DNA of 64,000 nucleotides from Streptomyces sp. NRRL S-31 (GTDB taxonomy: Bacteria; Actinomycetota; Actinomycetes; Streptomycetales; Streptomycetaceae), in contig NZ_JOCB01000011.1 of assembly GCF_000718775.1 (NCBI RefSeq), forward strand, positions 49,985-113,984, given 5' to 3'. Of the stretch, positions 21,001 to 24,743 are shown piece by piece; position 1 is the stretch's first letter; the number at the start of each line of letters is the position of its first letter. The notes beneath the pieces were generated by a model that was not told the DNA's origin, searched no databases, and saw nothing but the letters and a program-made list of their open reading frames with translations. The position numbers were made by a program, and so were the translations under genes.

Positions 21001-23028
21001 CGCGAGACGAGTACCACGGCTGACGGGTCGGGCGCGGACGCGGCACCCGCGGTCGACTACTCGATGGTGCACCCCGACGACCGCGACACCGTGGTGGAGA
21101 GCAAGCCCGGTGAGACGCTGTGGCGGTTCTCGGCCAAGGAGCCGGACGTGGTCTTCACCGAAGGGTTCCGCGCCGATGACCTCACGGTCCAGGTGCCTGT
21201 CGAAAGATGGGCGAACTGGAACCCGAAGGCGCCGTATGTCTCCACCACCCGCAATCCCAAGAGGCGGTACATGGGAAGGCAGTACCGCTACGAGATCGCC
21301 ACCTCGGCCAATCCCGACCCGACGGGTGTGGACATCAACGCCACGCTCGCCGCGACAGGGCGCGCACCCGACTTCCCGCACGAGAAGGAGGTGGCGTTCA
21401 CCGGCGCCATCAGCGCCGACGCGATCGTTGCGGTGTACGACTACATCGCCGATGCGACGGGCACGTGGGACGCCGCGAAGCGACAGGTGGTGTGGACGCG
21501 GGGGGATGTGGCCGCTAGGGACAACCGCCGAGGGGCCACCGACACGGCACCCGGACTCCCGGACGGCTGGGCCTCGCTCGCCACGGAGCCGGGCGACTCG
21601 GGGGTATTGGCCTCAACCGGCGTCACGACCTGGGACGACGCCGCGGCCCGGTTCTCCGGCCTGACCATCGAGGAGCCGGAACAGCGGAGCGTTCCGGTAC
21701 CCGACGCGGTGCCGATCGCCTCGGGCCGCGGCCTGCGGCGCGGCTTCGGCCTCGACTTCCGGCCCGACGGCGTCCGCCGACTGGACGCGACGGCGCCGCC
21801 CGAGGTATGGAAGACGTACGTCGCGGGAACGGCCGGTCCCGACGGAAGCAGGACCTACCAGTCGGAACGGCCGCCGTGGTTCTCGCGCTCGCTCTTCGCG
21901 TCGGCGCCCTACCTCGTGGTCGCCGACACCGCCAGGGGAGGCGTCCTGGTGCGCACGGCCCAGGGCGCCGCCACGATGCGCCCGGAGGAGTTCGCGGACC
22001 ACCTGGCCTCGCTCCCGCGGCTCCGGAAGCTGTCCGCCGACGCACCGGTCGTGCTGGTCGTCTCCCGAGGCGGCGCGGGCGGCCTGGAACTGCCGCGCCT
22101 GGTGGCGGCCCGCACGGGCCGTACCGTGTGGTCGTACACCGGTGAGCTGGCGCTGCTGTCCTCGCCCGACGGCACCGCCACCCGCATCACGGCGATCGGT
22201 GCGGGAGAGGGCGAGGCGTCCGGCCGCTGGCTGCGCAGCCGGCCCGACGACCTCGGCGCCGTCCCGGCCCAGGAGCGCGCACGCGTACTGCCGCCACGGC
22301 CCGTACGGCTGACCACACTGGACGGGCGGTCGATCACGGACGCGGACGTCGTCCAGCAGACGATCCAGGACGAGCAGCACCGGCCGCTCGGCCGCGCCTC
22401 GCTGGATCCCGAGCAGTGGGCCAAGCCGAACTACGGGGTGCGGGCGCGCCAGTTCGGAGCCAGGAAGACCTATCAGCTGGCGGACTGGACCGGCGAGGCG
22501 ATGGTGCCGCGGCCCGGCTCGTCCCGGGCGCTGCCGTGGACGGAGCAGTCGAAGGGCGTGACCCCGTACTTCTTCCTGGGGCACGGCCTCCCGGACTTCG
22601 TGGACCTGCACACCGAGTCCGGTCGGGCCCCGGTGGACGGGACGAACCTGGGGCGGTTCCTGAAACGCAGGCCCAGCCTCACCCGGCTGCCGGCACACGT
22701 ACCGATCGTGCTGACCGCCTGTTTCACCGGGGCCGCACCGACGCGTCCGGGCCGGACCGTGGCACAGCAGCTGGCAGACGAGACCGGGCGCGTCGTCTAC
22801 GCACCCACGACCCGTGCAGAGGTCGGGCTGTACCTCGCACCGCCGAGCGACCGTGACGGGGGCGCATGGGTGGCCTTCCACCCTGGACGCCCCGAGCCCG
22901 GCGACCCCACGCCCGTGCCCACGCCCGCGCCCGTACCCGCGCCCACCCGCCGCCCGGAGCAGCCCCCGGACCGGCGGCCCCGTTCCGGTACCAGGCACCG
23001 TTCCCGCAGCCGTCCGTCATCACGATGA
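1..23028 (+). CDS. Giant multidomain lonely-Cys / ADP-ribosyltransferase repeat protein (5' end outside window)
   Basis: The reading frame is open from base 1 to the TGA at 23026-23028, giving at least 7675 residues. The GTG at 79 is internal because the preceding 26 codons are also coding-like. Visible order by window codon: three tandem caspase/CHAT-like lonely-Cys domains (about 289-1330), a long Gly-rich repeated middle built of beta-rich-looking modules (about 1400-5150), a charged and helical stretch with Asp-Pro-Val-Thr repeats (to about 5800), three ART modules, an HExxHxxGxxD metallopeptidase-like module, a fourth ART, a dead copy of the metallopeptidase module, a fifth ART, a degenerate lonely-Cys copy and an intact C-terminal one. 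The C-terminus is Pro/Arg-rich. I know such giants from Streptomyces as 'lonely Cys domain-containing' proteins; their biochemical role is not established to my knowledge. The SseB-like gene just downstream suggests type VII-linked export (inference). Long minus-strand ORFs here are composition shadows. Confidence 0.9.
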   Translation: MAAIFSPPYLSRWFLDLAAQGTLHEPVTVPGTSSDLHGHLEISADIRGLRQSAPGEDGTGTLSGTTVQDVRGSLRGTSGAVGSGARIAGAPTDAPVTGNTALRQDGRAFSRVEATSVTWHIVHRPATGEPRAVDVTVSDEAAVFYVPAEKLETLLALDGDAAHARPVADKGKTRQVPAEEDAQEPSGGIRLTPDEEGLARQEEADAAHELIRAEAHVNELRAHSSTGAYAAAVARLTTARERLADAAAVTENLPQESTLVPPTEEELRTQPRMRGGAPLDRFREPRDQNTSHRIISEAGTVVGRAYFTADDWAGRAGDWAGYDPATTGVYMRQRHPNRLELVEQPVPWRGPGQYYLTSHSNASQFAVEDATGSPQRLYGAELAAVLRRRPSLRDLRAQHPDAGVVMVACEAGALDDGLAQQTADHLGVTVYAPTAVAGVYRPTTMADEPGGPARQLSARPYAAGADGRYLTFRPRPHAAASVSFTGGVKLADDATAVVDRLAAEIAPHALAARGNTRLKPVVTVTGYAKGRFPDSKGVNTGRERAEKVAELFRHRLARHLAARQRGQAAPVGTDAVVVVTVSRGQDVPAEDLATGQDRSALLSRATVSLHVPRPRAAAPEQDRQASAASGSRGFSAPRPELHSGDAAQDDITSHPIISATGTVIGRAFHNEQDWEARSAHWAGYDPVSVATYLQSGRWDSTERPVPWTGGGQYFLSSHGHGGILQVEETAGGQRRLYGAQLAEVLRRRPSLRALRSQNPQAGVVMVACEAGAFDDGLAQQTADHLGVTVYAPTTSVALMRGPYDENARPWLDSDEGDAEYRTFRPRPDAATTVAFADGSGELAPDQLTVVDDLAVEVVRSVLSGVGTPLLKPVVTVTGYAPGTDLDPQGLATGQTRADNVAAAVRSALTGHFTALGENGAERAAAVVVLALSRGQDVPDDALAAAQDPAALLRRATVTLHVPRTPAPQPRQAQEEDEDEYGYDRDLEYGYGYRRPDQRLFNTVRPEGDEPLSHRIVSDAGTVVGRAYFGEAEWADRSLTWAQYDPATTDVFMRQRQPYDPFVQQFAPWSGAGHYFVSSHADAAYLAVEDATGRQRPLFGPEVAAMLRRRPSLRELRAQYPDAGVVLVACEVGVHDDGLAQQVADHLGTTVYAPTGEVDLSGIAEHGTPRPYVKAGDDSAPGDYRTFRPRSAVAATVVFAEDSGEVPADQVPAIEGLAARVAPDAVPGFSDPLLRPVVTVTGYAAETAADAQGLEAGRRRAEAVAALLRTSFARHAVALGYENTGTREPVVVLAVSRGRDLTEDDLATGRDRADLLRRATVTVHVPRMPQHEEDFEDEDLGEMSFGASGGAADTYSSDEDFAGGVPRGFSPLAAPPAAVTEVTEAAEVTEAAEVTEVADVVEDLQSGSEYPWYLDHGSLGHAAVSDAGTFDDAGARAWAREAVDGLPDRNVAGDVENALHTMLATTDRHAWEDLLTHGVTLASHGRLVWLRPLLAGLRPADGRESAVREYSVRFATTGGSGERHRDRTIGADSALLLGLSTASAVASTMILGVPQVRADSAARRSETRRRNLISGRTMFIARNEPFLAGLRIEIFVDGVAHRPDAVHDRGLRVEFPGEYTGADAPRPRMGEPARALPPGEARLGPDRVVLNAVDTGPVVAALHRRLLGAGMDAGTAERFMTHARDMLSERAARTRGRWWLTNGDVSGEIQVPGRFGRRSFRGRLRVRAEIDGLEFAGTTDNVQIREDLGGGTARGIGRSGSGSAGMSFGYNAVGFALPVSEGVPGSAAKGLLPMFGVGFDQGTGSGLTVTSQTLGHTVLNFRETQARYRARLRITVTVDSPTHPRIGTVSEVSEAEIGLPWRDGQGAAGFERRVLGAVRTPELETDAATDRSEPVETSEPVRELLRLSGTAPVRSMEPPRALDPAYWRDQSAAGSRRTDSAGESAPAQAEAPAVAEPPALAARRGLGFAMPLDMAGSEVVQDQLSWALKEMVPASVRRSADWTAVEAQLGLYFSRPALEGKLPLEETVHTVTVGGERYRASVKAILLDGKQGRSYSMTVNARAARTETVMGRRGTEWSATVAAGGGVLVPLGGSTRLRIGGITARGGFERSLEDQFTGANTAYYRTETEGEVDEHVYRTVYELSLSPERPDRRHLAERWWIERPYLTTTIAVPRQSVPAEPRDPARAAEVGRTTYLRAWPDAGQREVDFARGGTDALFPAFLAMPQLTHLAATGYAQLAGLSGRWLADSANWPQELSQATDSAALAARLPALTSPDGYRVALPKRDGWRYELRLKVRAFSAEDLGRTAGDTEIEHYAQSTDRYARTEKTGWQAGLNANVGPQFGIGALGSGGQHHDGAAVLAREGGGEETPAHGTQRHGGTGLRAVALAQAGVRWGRGRGQERLRGSVEISRATYREETHVLEASPVFMVTVTRSKGSKREESVRYLRVEHGLEMLVPERRVPDLLPPRTAVPAPVSGTATATGTDSAATAGEGTRTAPDAVPQAGPSTRPAQPAESGAAEAPAALSRPAESEPATTAVLARTHLLGRPLPGAAHVERLRADDVLTTIVQRLDARGALGSSGSAREHLLSALRSAFSTDSLRNQYTALTGTGVARWLPVSGPFGSTRYVWVMVTADLEAPHAHRSRPKVKLTLRSEGVTEEKSGTERSFHAGGGLSVRTRIGDHDAHGGTELEASYGMSRGRSQETARQVVDIARANTREGSEEFEHKLTFRIQLGATTEPPAALAVPAQAVRDTALRLTALARGRDTARRTDPVRVWTWQDDGLGDHPPVTGDVRLLVPSHLTLPVEQPVPPVVAPVRPEGTPSWTDPFTDRPALPEALTDYIHPWDVPAAHTTQRWAKVAAQTPVRAPDLTREGAWQVPGLEPLTAAGFSYDHHTSTTMLRANITDLLRHRYQVPVGDRTVVIGFELTAAEVVGPVEGVEFKARRYQQDHTSPKSEQSNSRGGVLTLGPEAGGMADGNRVFDRLTFDVYGVHTGDKEGFEAGGTHETNREATRRYRHYKFHVTVTAQLANGARRALRVEVPGGLFAMLPLDRDGRLAGGLEDALPHLFRAPEPTGVPRGLSLGEPLDVQPAARTIGIPRAELPYVPEVVRTLRTLVGRTGVSVPDAVWDQLPQRLLSNYRYLVPGEGEGDGAHTGLLVPLGGAEALITLDPRDPRAVREPAGSYDGAATTLETIPEEPEPAESGESVSAVPAGPQGLVPARDTAPGRFHANQAINASYLTGAHVESHSGPTSAARAGISVSYGLGLGPGVLQVARVGAGISGTANASGRSTSRVGDAEGGHVELANADSTMVAYRPHWTVRVRTEAQRRWEDVPPVRVATEGDRRLLLYVPEHYLQRAPRQVVATGTGPLEHRLPAVYFASGLTGLPALFDRIVAAAQQQGLELPVGSVTRDELLQKLWNLDSHLDEAVGDAHGYPFALHDRHGRPVATIQVRTVRYSRGTRVGVTSENAPIENVRTAIDGTSGSHSIGNSTTVSLPSAELNLAPLPFTDPDFGLGVSAALAMTWSNSDGNSAGRTGLWVVVPRFTKHTNAYELEFLHHALVSVRGDAEPVATPAVHGQGLVRVREGHAFEHGMPVDEEALTTAADAAVAAPVAEPGQGRITDGTTDETTAVVPAPARTVPYAPGLVRGSVPRPEEQMPLPPHVAEGRGIGMGVVEFDESTVRELRQGLDRELVRLGFLPADEASPLAGARWWTHAGEVDSLLENQEKLNKWISLRGLESHYDQLHQSGLVITLYRRRGALGTDFDQDAVKITLRASKPQEGETQEYLGATDEMAVVNLAMGMDTAGQSSGGAKSVGLSFRVKALTGQLRGAVTGFDVRRSVGASDSVSFLNNNPNLLEYDGTVHKHALYIDLTATLELQHSGLRGRIRPGARDPEPIRLSRQRTIAYLPPLGGLDHPGTTSVRRTPASVLDRAVIYHIDATGLRDAATTVLGELTGPQGHADQEITSYTSTIQVRAHLKEILNGRYTSDQFFDTGLRDTFGAIDVRGRMGRSRFAGATPDKFVLGVIKLWMTQTNGTDTSSAGVSWAQAGVTVGGAVGDASVQGEAGASRSWQWNTFSSQGRTGAEELIQLDFNRAYAYHTEVDFEVRTRLEKTAKLLPGTHRSDRQEVNGRTALFLLSEPDALEQYAKDVLPVSDQQLVDVMNRWHDGEVRLSGNTVAGLLLRWVVDTPDAPDGLKASREELAGLLAGLHDTGALPVPDERIRTAFRHRFGRELKDSANLFPDVGFPEYLTRQDRGGRLLGHSGVHAFGYDDGRSTYDIVREQVERVAPGLLASRPELWTGDGRRIGRLQGAVNILQSLLAEGRDDAMLKDLISSNGHTFLLADPIGWVLSDIIAINLSVALEEPDPEKTGPEKTGPEKTGPEKTGPEVIDFRPGTGLENYGHGYASAAVGASRDESQALTAGRLGAGEAHTSHSGGIGVGQGTHRGVTRAETGTTEQTAYAWNGTYVVRFRHRLTVEVKRLDMAGRPLNNWLTGLYRGLSTALSADRSATATATTSVPGTLDLQVPRGLAEFHPLNGPKTDRDLRPLPALPGDAYLTGVLLDDALPAALKLMTRVFGADADGARVRTSLSVRQLMSRGHLTNHLLPATAGGRHLLTDTLFVPGHSSRRARLYLEGDLFDLEVLGPVHGTGTGRYTKHQSGTTVSASNDRWRPSAGVGTSASGVLAPHDPARTADGHAYPPYTGSGGASTSWNTGSNLAGAGTENYRREQHIKQQGPIHLVRLRGRYRLLAESYVRNLLGPATTEGDTLRSDPFTGDVYAELFQAEVDELLDRLRRTPVPTALDAARWAALDGAHAFDLGALMEQAAGEPGMSAARLYQTVARQVRDLTAGPLDAVVLRLDRTALDARAHRTTLRWAVDTLRADLAAARSANPGTEIPDPVSLTRYEGLLEDTAHVVDAADSVDAVILEVNRVRDVLSPREAVRPARLPLLLSFSALSMDHLVRDIAHELDLPVRVDVAGPDGRTVSRWAEPFGRVHPFDPRTRQAAGPLTTEQAEAAGLLTPVSRRAVTELGIDAAELGALHRASWQPGLTLDPAVRTEAERRLEPLHPGLPDLLYRAWDVAQRLDTERTAGAVADARQVLEALRGMVRDADDLADGTADRLGEFLTRTEALLTPHLTADAPTEREVRTEPVPGDADTPAAPSALTEQDRERIGLAFRLRSGDTAVAALEELLLAAGPGARSLVVPERHLAGSGGPLYAVNDEGRIAWSEHGGEVRPLVEAPRLSGMVASIDLDAGGALLDPAPELLELGPDAARFPQLALGADLSRLLGFGEESQRSDTAAGTDPVTHTDPVTDPVTDPVVDTAARADVVAPAAPAHDDTDQARARFEQEVGAYHHSSPEALAAARAAVTRLRDVLRTAYPEQGEEAVAASFFTTDPTSAGQVGTADAGASSRDRLDGLLADGNVRELMTAFSNAVGRKALFEKDDTVPSLTAVLKSVLAPPTADDSAPASPAGLAGAARLGLNEKALEAYSTFLHGGARAELLRRTAEDPATAPQAHLFSDDPFALGSLAAYRSNGHSSKDPMEVVHSQAARVVRTEEQRATGERKKTPRDYTYLGAPLSDRERTFLARYERPLSLVGFDTEEIPLASLEFDPLSGEPLLDDILARPDVLTVEVQRRSVAAAQVGEEHDVPPRAAGATGPVERVVAVVRTPVTVAHPRQGDLTRDGEQGPELPLSWVEGTAYFDLDEESSWYREWHGEHGMPLVAGVSGTALRMLRAHQWLNVPGATGNGFRRALLGWMLPGQEHSLFEVMRGAYLADATTPEEERALGGDVHGLYALPGVAPAHLDPPGVMRPAEGNPDVAPAVDYSVVHPADVAYVVESGPNEILWHFSDTEPEYVFTHGFSPWNVQARVSLEDWTVLNSPSPYVSATRDYNLWLQGRRYRYEIFAPANHDPVGIDVNASLERQGMEPDYEQEQEIAFTHGISPEAITIVYDGDEDRSGTWNPDTQEVEWSSGMLSDAAPPVKLPVVNADASSDDETAGQGNPDGAPAVDYSMVHPDDRDHVVESDREELLWRFSDRRPEEVFTEGFEADATWARVSLSQWTAMNPAAPYVSTTRNSVLWHDGKRYRYEIVPAANPDQTGVDVIATLERRGLTVSHPEEEEVAFTGSISPDAVALVYDRDLDRSGMWDGRRVVWQSGEFTQATEVIAEGTSGPDAQPAVDLSMVHPQDHDYVVESEPDEILWRFSRTEPEVVFTVGFLPEDASARVSLAEWAAKAPASPYISTTRDSQLWFDERPYRYKIVSSLNNDPTGVDVTATFREQGARDHHLLYAEEEEVAFTGGISPQAVVGVYDRDGDRSGTWDAQAQRIIWTPGDADPPETLATGFGGMPVSFQRDADVSPQLPAGGSRPAEGVAPARFTRIDRTSFGPVLGRGEVSGERWLPFGSRTGPDGQEEAGAFRFTTPRPGERPVVSRPAGSGERTEVGYDWVWHAGETAGGEVLVLTRRLHLVPGHGVTPKELAGLRRSVADTLEQLVNAPAYRLPALQPDQVTGPVRPGPRLRVEVRFTATSEGAHADVTVLRGLPGKRQMVQNVWFTGVHPVAAVHEILHGAGLLDDAADPRVLLTPGGRGEQEVPEGRSSMMGVISGATASGLVLTPDHLRQIAEVWAPYAHRGEGTTASDTQQGGRAAGHERTPARPEPSAGPSEGRDVDTAAAVNYDQVHADDRDYIVRSRPHAIVWRFSDMEPETVFTDGFRAVAPDASVRLERYVHEYPLSSQYVSTTRDPALMVSARRYRYEILSSLNADPTGVDVAESLRNMDQPHDFRREQEVAFTGRISPGAIVLVHDHRQQRTGSWDARTRQVVWTPGETSAALIAVGEVRTNRYVPPIESEVGYEWAWYHPEHTGGDVLRLTRRLYLRSDGAPTEYLEVVGSLISEELERLVNVPSYRLPELRPVPVAAGPEGPLLRVNVEFTDAPELAHASLTVPYEAEPSIGGFVEEILRGLGVFDGGGNVPETLTGEHLRQITETLAPYVLRETSTTADGSGADAAPAVDYSMVHPDDRDTVVESKPGETLWRFSAKEPDVVFTEGFRADDLTVQVPVERWANWNPKAPYVSTTRNPKRRYMGRQYRYEIATSANPDPTGVDINATLAATGRAPDFPHEKEVAFTGAISADAIVAVYDYIADATGTWDAAKRQVVWTRGDVAARDNRRGATDTAPGLPDGWASLATEPGDSGVLASTGVTTWDDAAARFSGLTIEEPEQRSVPVPDAVPIASGRGLRRGFGLDFRPDGVRRLDATAPPEVWKTYVAGTAGPDGSRTYQSERPPWFSRSLFASAPYLVVADTARGGVLVRTAQGAATMRPEEFADHLASLPRLRKLSADAPVVLVVSRGGAGGLELPRLVAARTGRTVWSYTGELALLSSPDGTATRITAIGAGEGEASGRWLRSRPDDLGAVPAQERARVLPPRPVRLTTLDGRSITDADVVQQTIQDEQHRPLGRASLDPEQWAKPNYGVRARQFGARKTYQLADWTGEAMVPRPGSSRALPWTEQSKGVTPYFFLGHGLPDFVDLHTESGRAPVDGTNLGRFLKRRPSLTRLPAHVPIVLTACFTGAAPTRPGRTVAQQLADETGRVVYAPTTRAEVGLYLAPPSDRDGGAWVAFHPGRPEPGDPTPVPTPAPVPAPTRRPEQPPDRRPRSGTRHRSRSRPSSR
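865..3990 (+). repeat. Three tandem lonely-Cys (caspase/CHAT-like) domain repeats, about 1080 bp each
   Basis: Each unit begins with a Ser-His-Arg/Pro-Ile-Ile/Val-Ser motif. It then has a Ser-His (His codons 1075-1077, 2152-2154, 3235-3237), an RRRPSLR segment, and a beta strand ending in V-A-C-E (Cys codons 1225-1227, 2302-2304, 3385-3387). The His followed by 'ACE(A/V)G' resembles clan CD (caspase/CHAT) peptidases. Each unit ends with a 'VTVTGYA...G..RAE.VA' segment reminiscent of OmpA-like folds. Spacing between equivalent Cys codons is 1077 and 1083 bp. Peptidase activity is inferred from the dyad only. Confidence 0.75.
4132..4188 (+). repeat. In-frame 18-bp repeat (VTEAAE)
   Basis: Short tandem units of 18 bp encode Val-Thr-Glu-Ala-Ala-Glu between the third lonely-Cys repeat and the Gly-rich middle region of the giant protein. 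It is probably a flexible acidic linker. Confidence 0.8.
13111..13170 (+). repeat. In-frame 15-bp tandem repeat, four perfect copies (EKTGP)
   Basis: The unit GAGAAGACCGGTCCG occurs four times without a mismatch and encodes Glu-Lys-Thr-Gly-Pro. It lies between two Gly-rich modules of the giant protein. Perfect identity suggests recent slippage, so copy number may vary between strains. Confidence 0.95.
15922..15978 (+). repeat. In-frame Asp-Pro-Val-Thr repeat
   Basis: Imperfect repeats of a unit close to ACGGACCCGGTC encode a run of Asp-Pro-Val-Thr. They sit in a linker of the giant protein before a helical region that precedes the ART modules. Confidence 0.75.
17491..21510 (+). repeat. Five ADP-ribosyltransferase modules interleaved with two metallopeptidase-like modules
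   Basis: ART modules lie at about 17491-17946, 18046-18501, 18553-19023, 20041-20502 and 21049-21510. Each has a 'VHP.D...VVES..LW(R)FS...P..VF..GF' start, a 'YVSTTR' strand, a 'YRYEI....N.DPTGVDV' strand and an 'E-x-E-V/I-A-F' motif. This is the R-S/T-ExE arrangement of pertussis toxin S1 and scabin. Copy 1 has His instead of Arg (17563-17565) and YVSATR instead of YVSTTR, so it is probably inactive. Between copies 3 and 4 lies HEILHGAGLLD (19711-19743), an HExxHxxGxxD zinc motif with Asp as third ligand as in snapalysins, followed by a Met-containing SSMMGV that could be the Met-turn. A copy after ART 4 has EEILRGLGVFD (20890-20922) and has lost both His ligands. Confidence 0.75.
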
Positions 23029-23049
23029 CGACCGACACCGAGGAGACCG

Positions 23050-23691
23050 ATGACCAACGCTGACGCGCCGGGGACGGCGTCCGGCACGGCGACGCCGGAG
23101 GAGTCGCCGGTGGCCGGCGACCTGCGGGACGCCCCCGAGATACCGGACGACCTGCGCGCGGCCGCGAAGCGGGCGCCCGACCACTGGCTGGGCATGGTCG
23201 ACCCGGCGTGGTCCGGCGACGGGCCCCCGCCGGCCTGGGCGGTGCGGGGCCGGTGGCGTTCCGACGCGGACGGCGAGATCGTTCAGTGGGAGAAGAACGA
23301 GGAGTACCGGCCCTCTCCTTCGGCCCGTGGCTGGCCGCCGCCGACCGACGAGGTGGACGAGGCCGTCCAGTTCGCCGTCACCGGTTACGGCCCGGCCGAG
23401 GAGGTGACGCGGCGCCTGGCTCAGGCCGAGGTGGCCGTACCCGTCGACGCCGACGGACGGCCGCTGCTCGCCGCCACCCCGGACGGCATCCCCGTCGTCC
23501 CCGTCCACACCTCCGCCGCGCAGATCGACGCCCTGGGTCGGCTGGCCTACGAGGCCGTGCCGGTCGCCCGGCTGCTCGACGTACTGGAGCCGGAGCACCG
23601 CCTGCTGCTCAACCCCAGTGGCGCGGCCAGCCTGCTGCTGGAGACGGACGCGCTCAGACGAGCCGTGGCGGGGGAGCAGCCGGCGGCTTGA
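23050..23691 (+). CDS. SseB-like type VII secretion system-associated protein
   Basis: This 213-residue protein starts at an ATG preceded by GGAG about 6 bases upstream, and 22 bases after the stop of the giant gene, so it is probably in the same transcript. The first 45 residues are acidic and disordered. A WAVRGRWRSD segment follows near residue 60. The C-terminal half (about 135-200) contains 'VPVHTSAAQIDALG' and 'LLLNPSG', the hallmark of SseB-family N-terminal domains found beside actinobacterial ESX/type VII loci. There is no signal peptide or membrane segment, so it should be cytoplasmic. A chaperone or assembly role for export of the giant neighbour is an inference from context. SseB-family function itself is poorly defined. 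Confidence 0.7.
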   Translation: MTNADAPGTASGTATPEESPVAGDLRDAPEIPDDLRAAAKRAPDHWLGMVDPAWSGDGPPPAWAVRGRWRSDADGEIVQWEKNEEYRPSPSARGWPPPTDEVDEAVQFAVTGYGPAEEVTRRLAQAEVAVPVDADGRPLLAATPDGIPVVPVHTSAAQIDALGRLAYEAVPVARLLDVLEPEHRLLLNPSGAASLLLETDALRRAVAGEQPAA

Positions 23692-23998
23692 CCGGCGAAT
23701 TTGCTGGGATTGCTGCGGATGGCTGGTCGCGCATCGAAATATTTCGAGCAATGAGAATATCTATTTTCGGCGTCAGTCGCTCTTTTTCTCAGTGCCGGCC
23801 CACGTCCCGACGGGCAACGCTTCAGCCCGGACGGCCGGTTTACTCGCGGTAATGTGGACCGTCCGGTGGCTGCGTGATTATCTGTGTTCACCGCCCTGGC
23901 CAAGGACCGTGTCGAATTCCTCCGGAACATGTGGTGAACAGTGTTGTCCGCCTCTCCGGGAAATTATAAAAAATGTGCGGCATGCCCAAGAGGTGCTG
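23692..23998 (+). promoter_or_regulatory. AT-rich promoter region upstream of the sugar/carbamoyl operon, with a 14-bp palindrome
   Basis: This 307-base gap is clearly richer in A/T than the flanking genes and has no supported ORF. It contains the perfect palindrome TCGAAATATTTCGA at 23734-23747, a plausible operator. The stretch around 23962-23980 (AATTATAAAAAATG) is strikingly AT-rich for this genome and could hold a -10 region. It is the natural place for the promoter of the operon starting at 23999. Confidence 0.55.
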
Positions 23999-24709
23999 AT
24001 GAGCGTGAAAGCGCAAGCCGTCCTGTTCGACAACGACGGAACCCTGGTCGACTCGACGGCCGCGATCCTGCGCTGTTGGACGCGATGGGGCGAGGAACAC
24101 GGACTGCCCGCGGGTACGTTCGACCCGGTCAAGGCGTTCGGCCGGCCGGTGACCGAGGTCGTCCCCGAGGTGCTGCCCGCCGAACGGGTGGCGGCCGCGG
24201 TGGCCCGGTACGAGGACCTCGAAGCCGACGACGTCGAATGCGTGCTGCTGCCCGGAGCCGCCGAAGTGCTGCGCGCCCTCGGTGACGGCCGGTGGGCGGT
24301 GGTCACGTCCGCCAGCCGCCGCACGGCCGTCGCACGGCTGCGCCGGGTGGGCATCGAGGCACCGGTCCTCGTCACCGCGGACGACGTCGCCCGGGGCAAG
24401 CCCGACCCCGAGCCCTTCCTCGCCGCGGCGGCCCGGCTGTGCGTGGCGCCGGCCGACTGCCTGGTCGTCGAGGACGCGCCGGCCGGACTGAGGTCGGCCA
24501 GGGCCGCCGGCATGCGCAGCCTCGCGGTGACGACCACCCACCCCGCCTCCCTCCTGCGGGAGGCCGACCACCTCGTCACGGGCCTCGACGCCCTGCGTGT
24601 CCGGCGCACCCCGGACGGCCTGACGATCGACCTCGCACCCGGCTCCGGGCCACTGCCGGAGCGGCACGCCGTGACCGCCGCATCCCACGACATGCCCAGC
24701 GCCACCTGA
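23999..24709 (+). CDS. HAD-family (subfamily IA) phosphatase
   Basis: The protein has 236 residues. ATG 23999 is chosen because an AGAGGTG ribosome binding site precedes it and the upstream in-frame extension is AT-rich and non-coding-like. It carries all four HAD motifs: DNDGT at residues 11-15 (nucleophile Asp11, acid/base Asp13), a Thr-Ser motif II (VVTSAS), the Lys of GKPDPEP, and the acidic VVEDAPAG motif IV. A helical cap sits between motifs I and II, as in beta-phosphoglucomutase and sugar-phosphatase relatives. It probably dephosphorylates a sugar or cyclitol phosphate in the cytoplasm. Being first in the coupled set with a glycosyltransferase and two oxidoreductases, it would supply the free sugar or remove a phosphate from a glycosylated intermediate. 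The exact substrate cannot be read from the sequence. Confidence 0.85.
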   Translation: MSVKAQAVLFDNDGTLVDSTAAILRCWTRWGEEHGLPAGTFDPVKAFGRPVTEVVPEVLPAERVAAAVARYEDLEADDVECVLLPGAAEVLRALGDGRWAVVTSASRRTAVARLRRVGIEAPVLVTADDVARGKPDPEPFLAAAARLCVAPADCLVVEDAPAGLRSARAAGMRSLAVTTTHPASLLREADHLVTGLDALRVRRTPDGLTIDLAPGSGPLPERHAVTAASHDMPSAT

Positions 24710-24743
24710 TCAACCGTCAGCAACGAGAACTCCGGGAACCCCC

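Noticed and set aside
23618..23998. N-terminal extension of the HAD phosphatase
   Set aside because: It overlaps the end of the SseB-like gene and an AT-rich spacer. ATG 23999 has a ribosome binding site and begins right before the catalytic motif.
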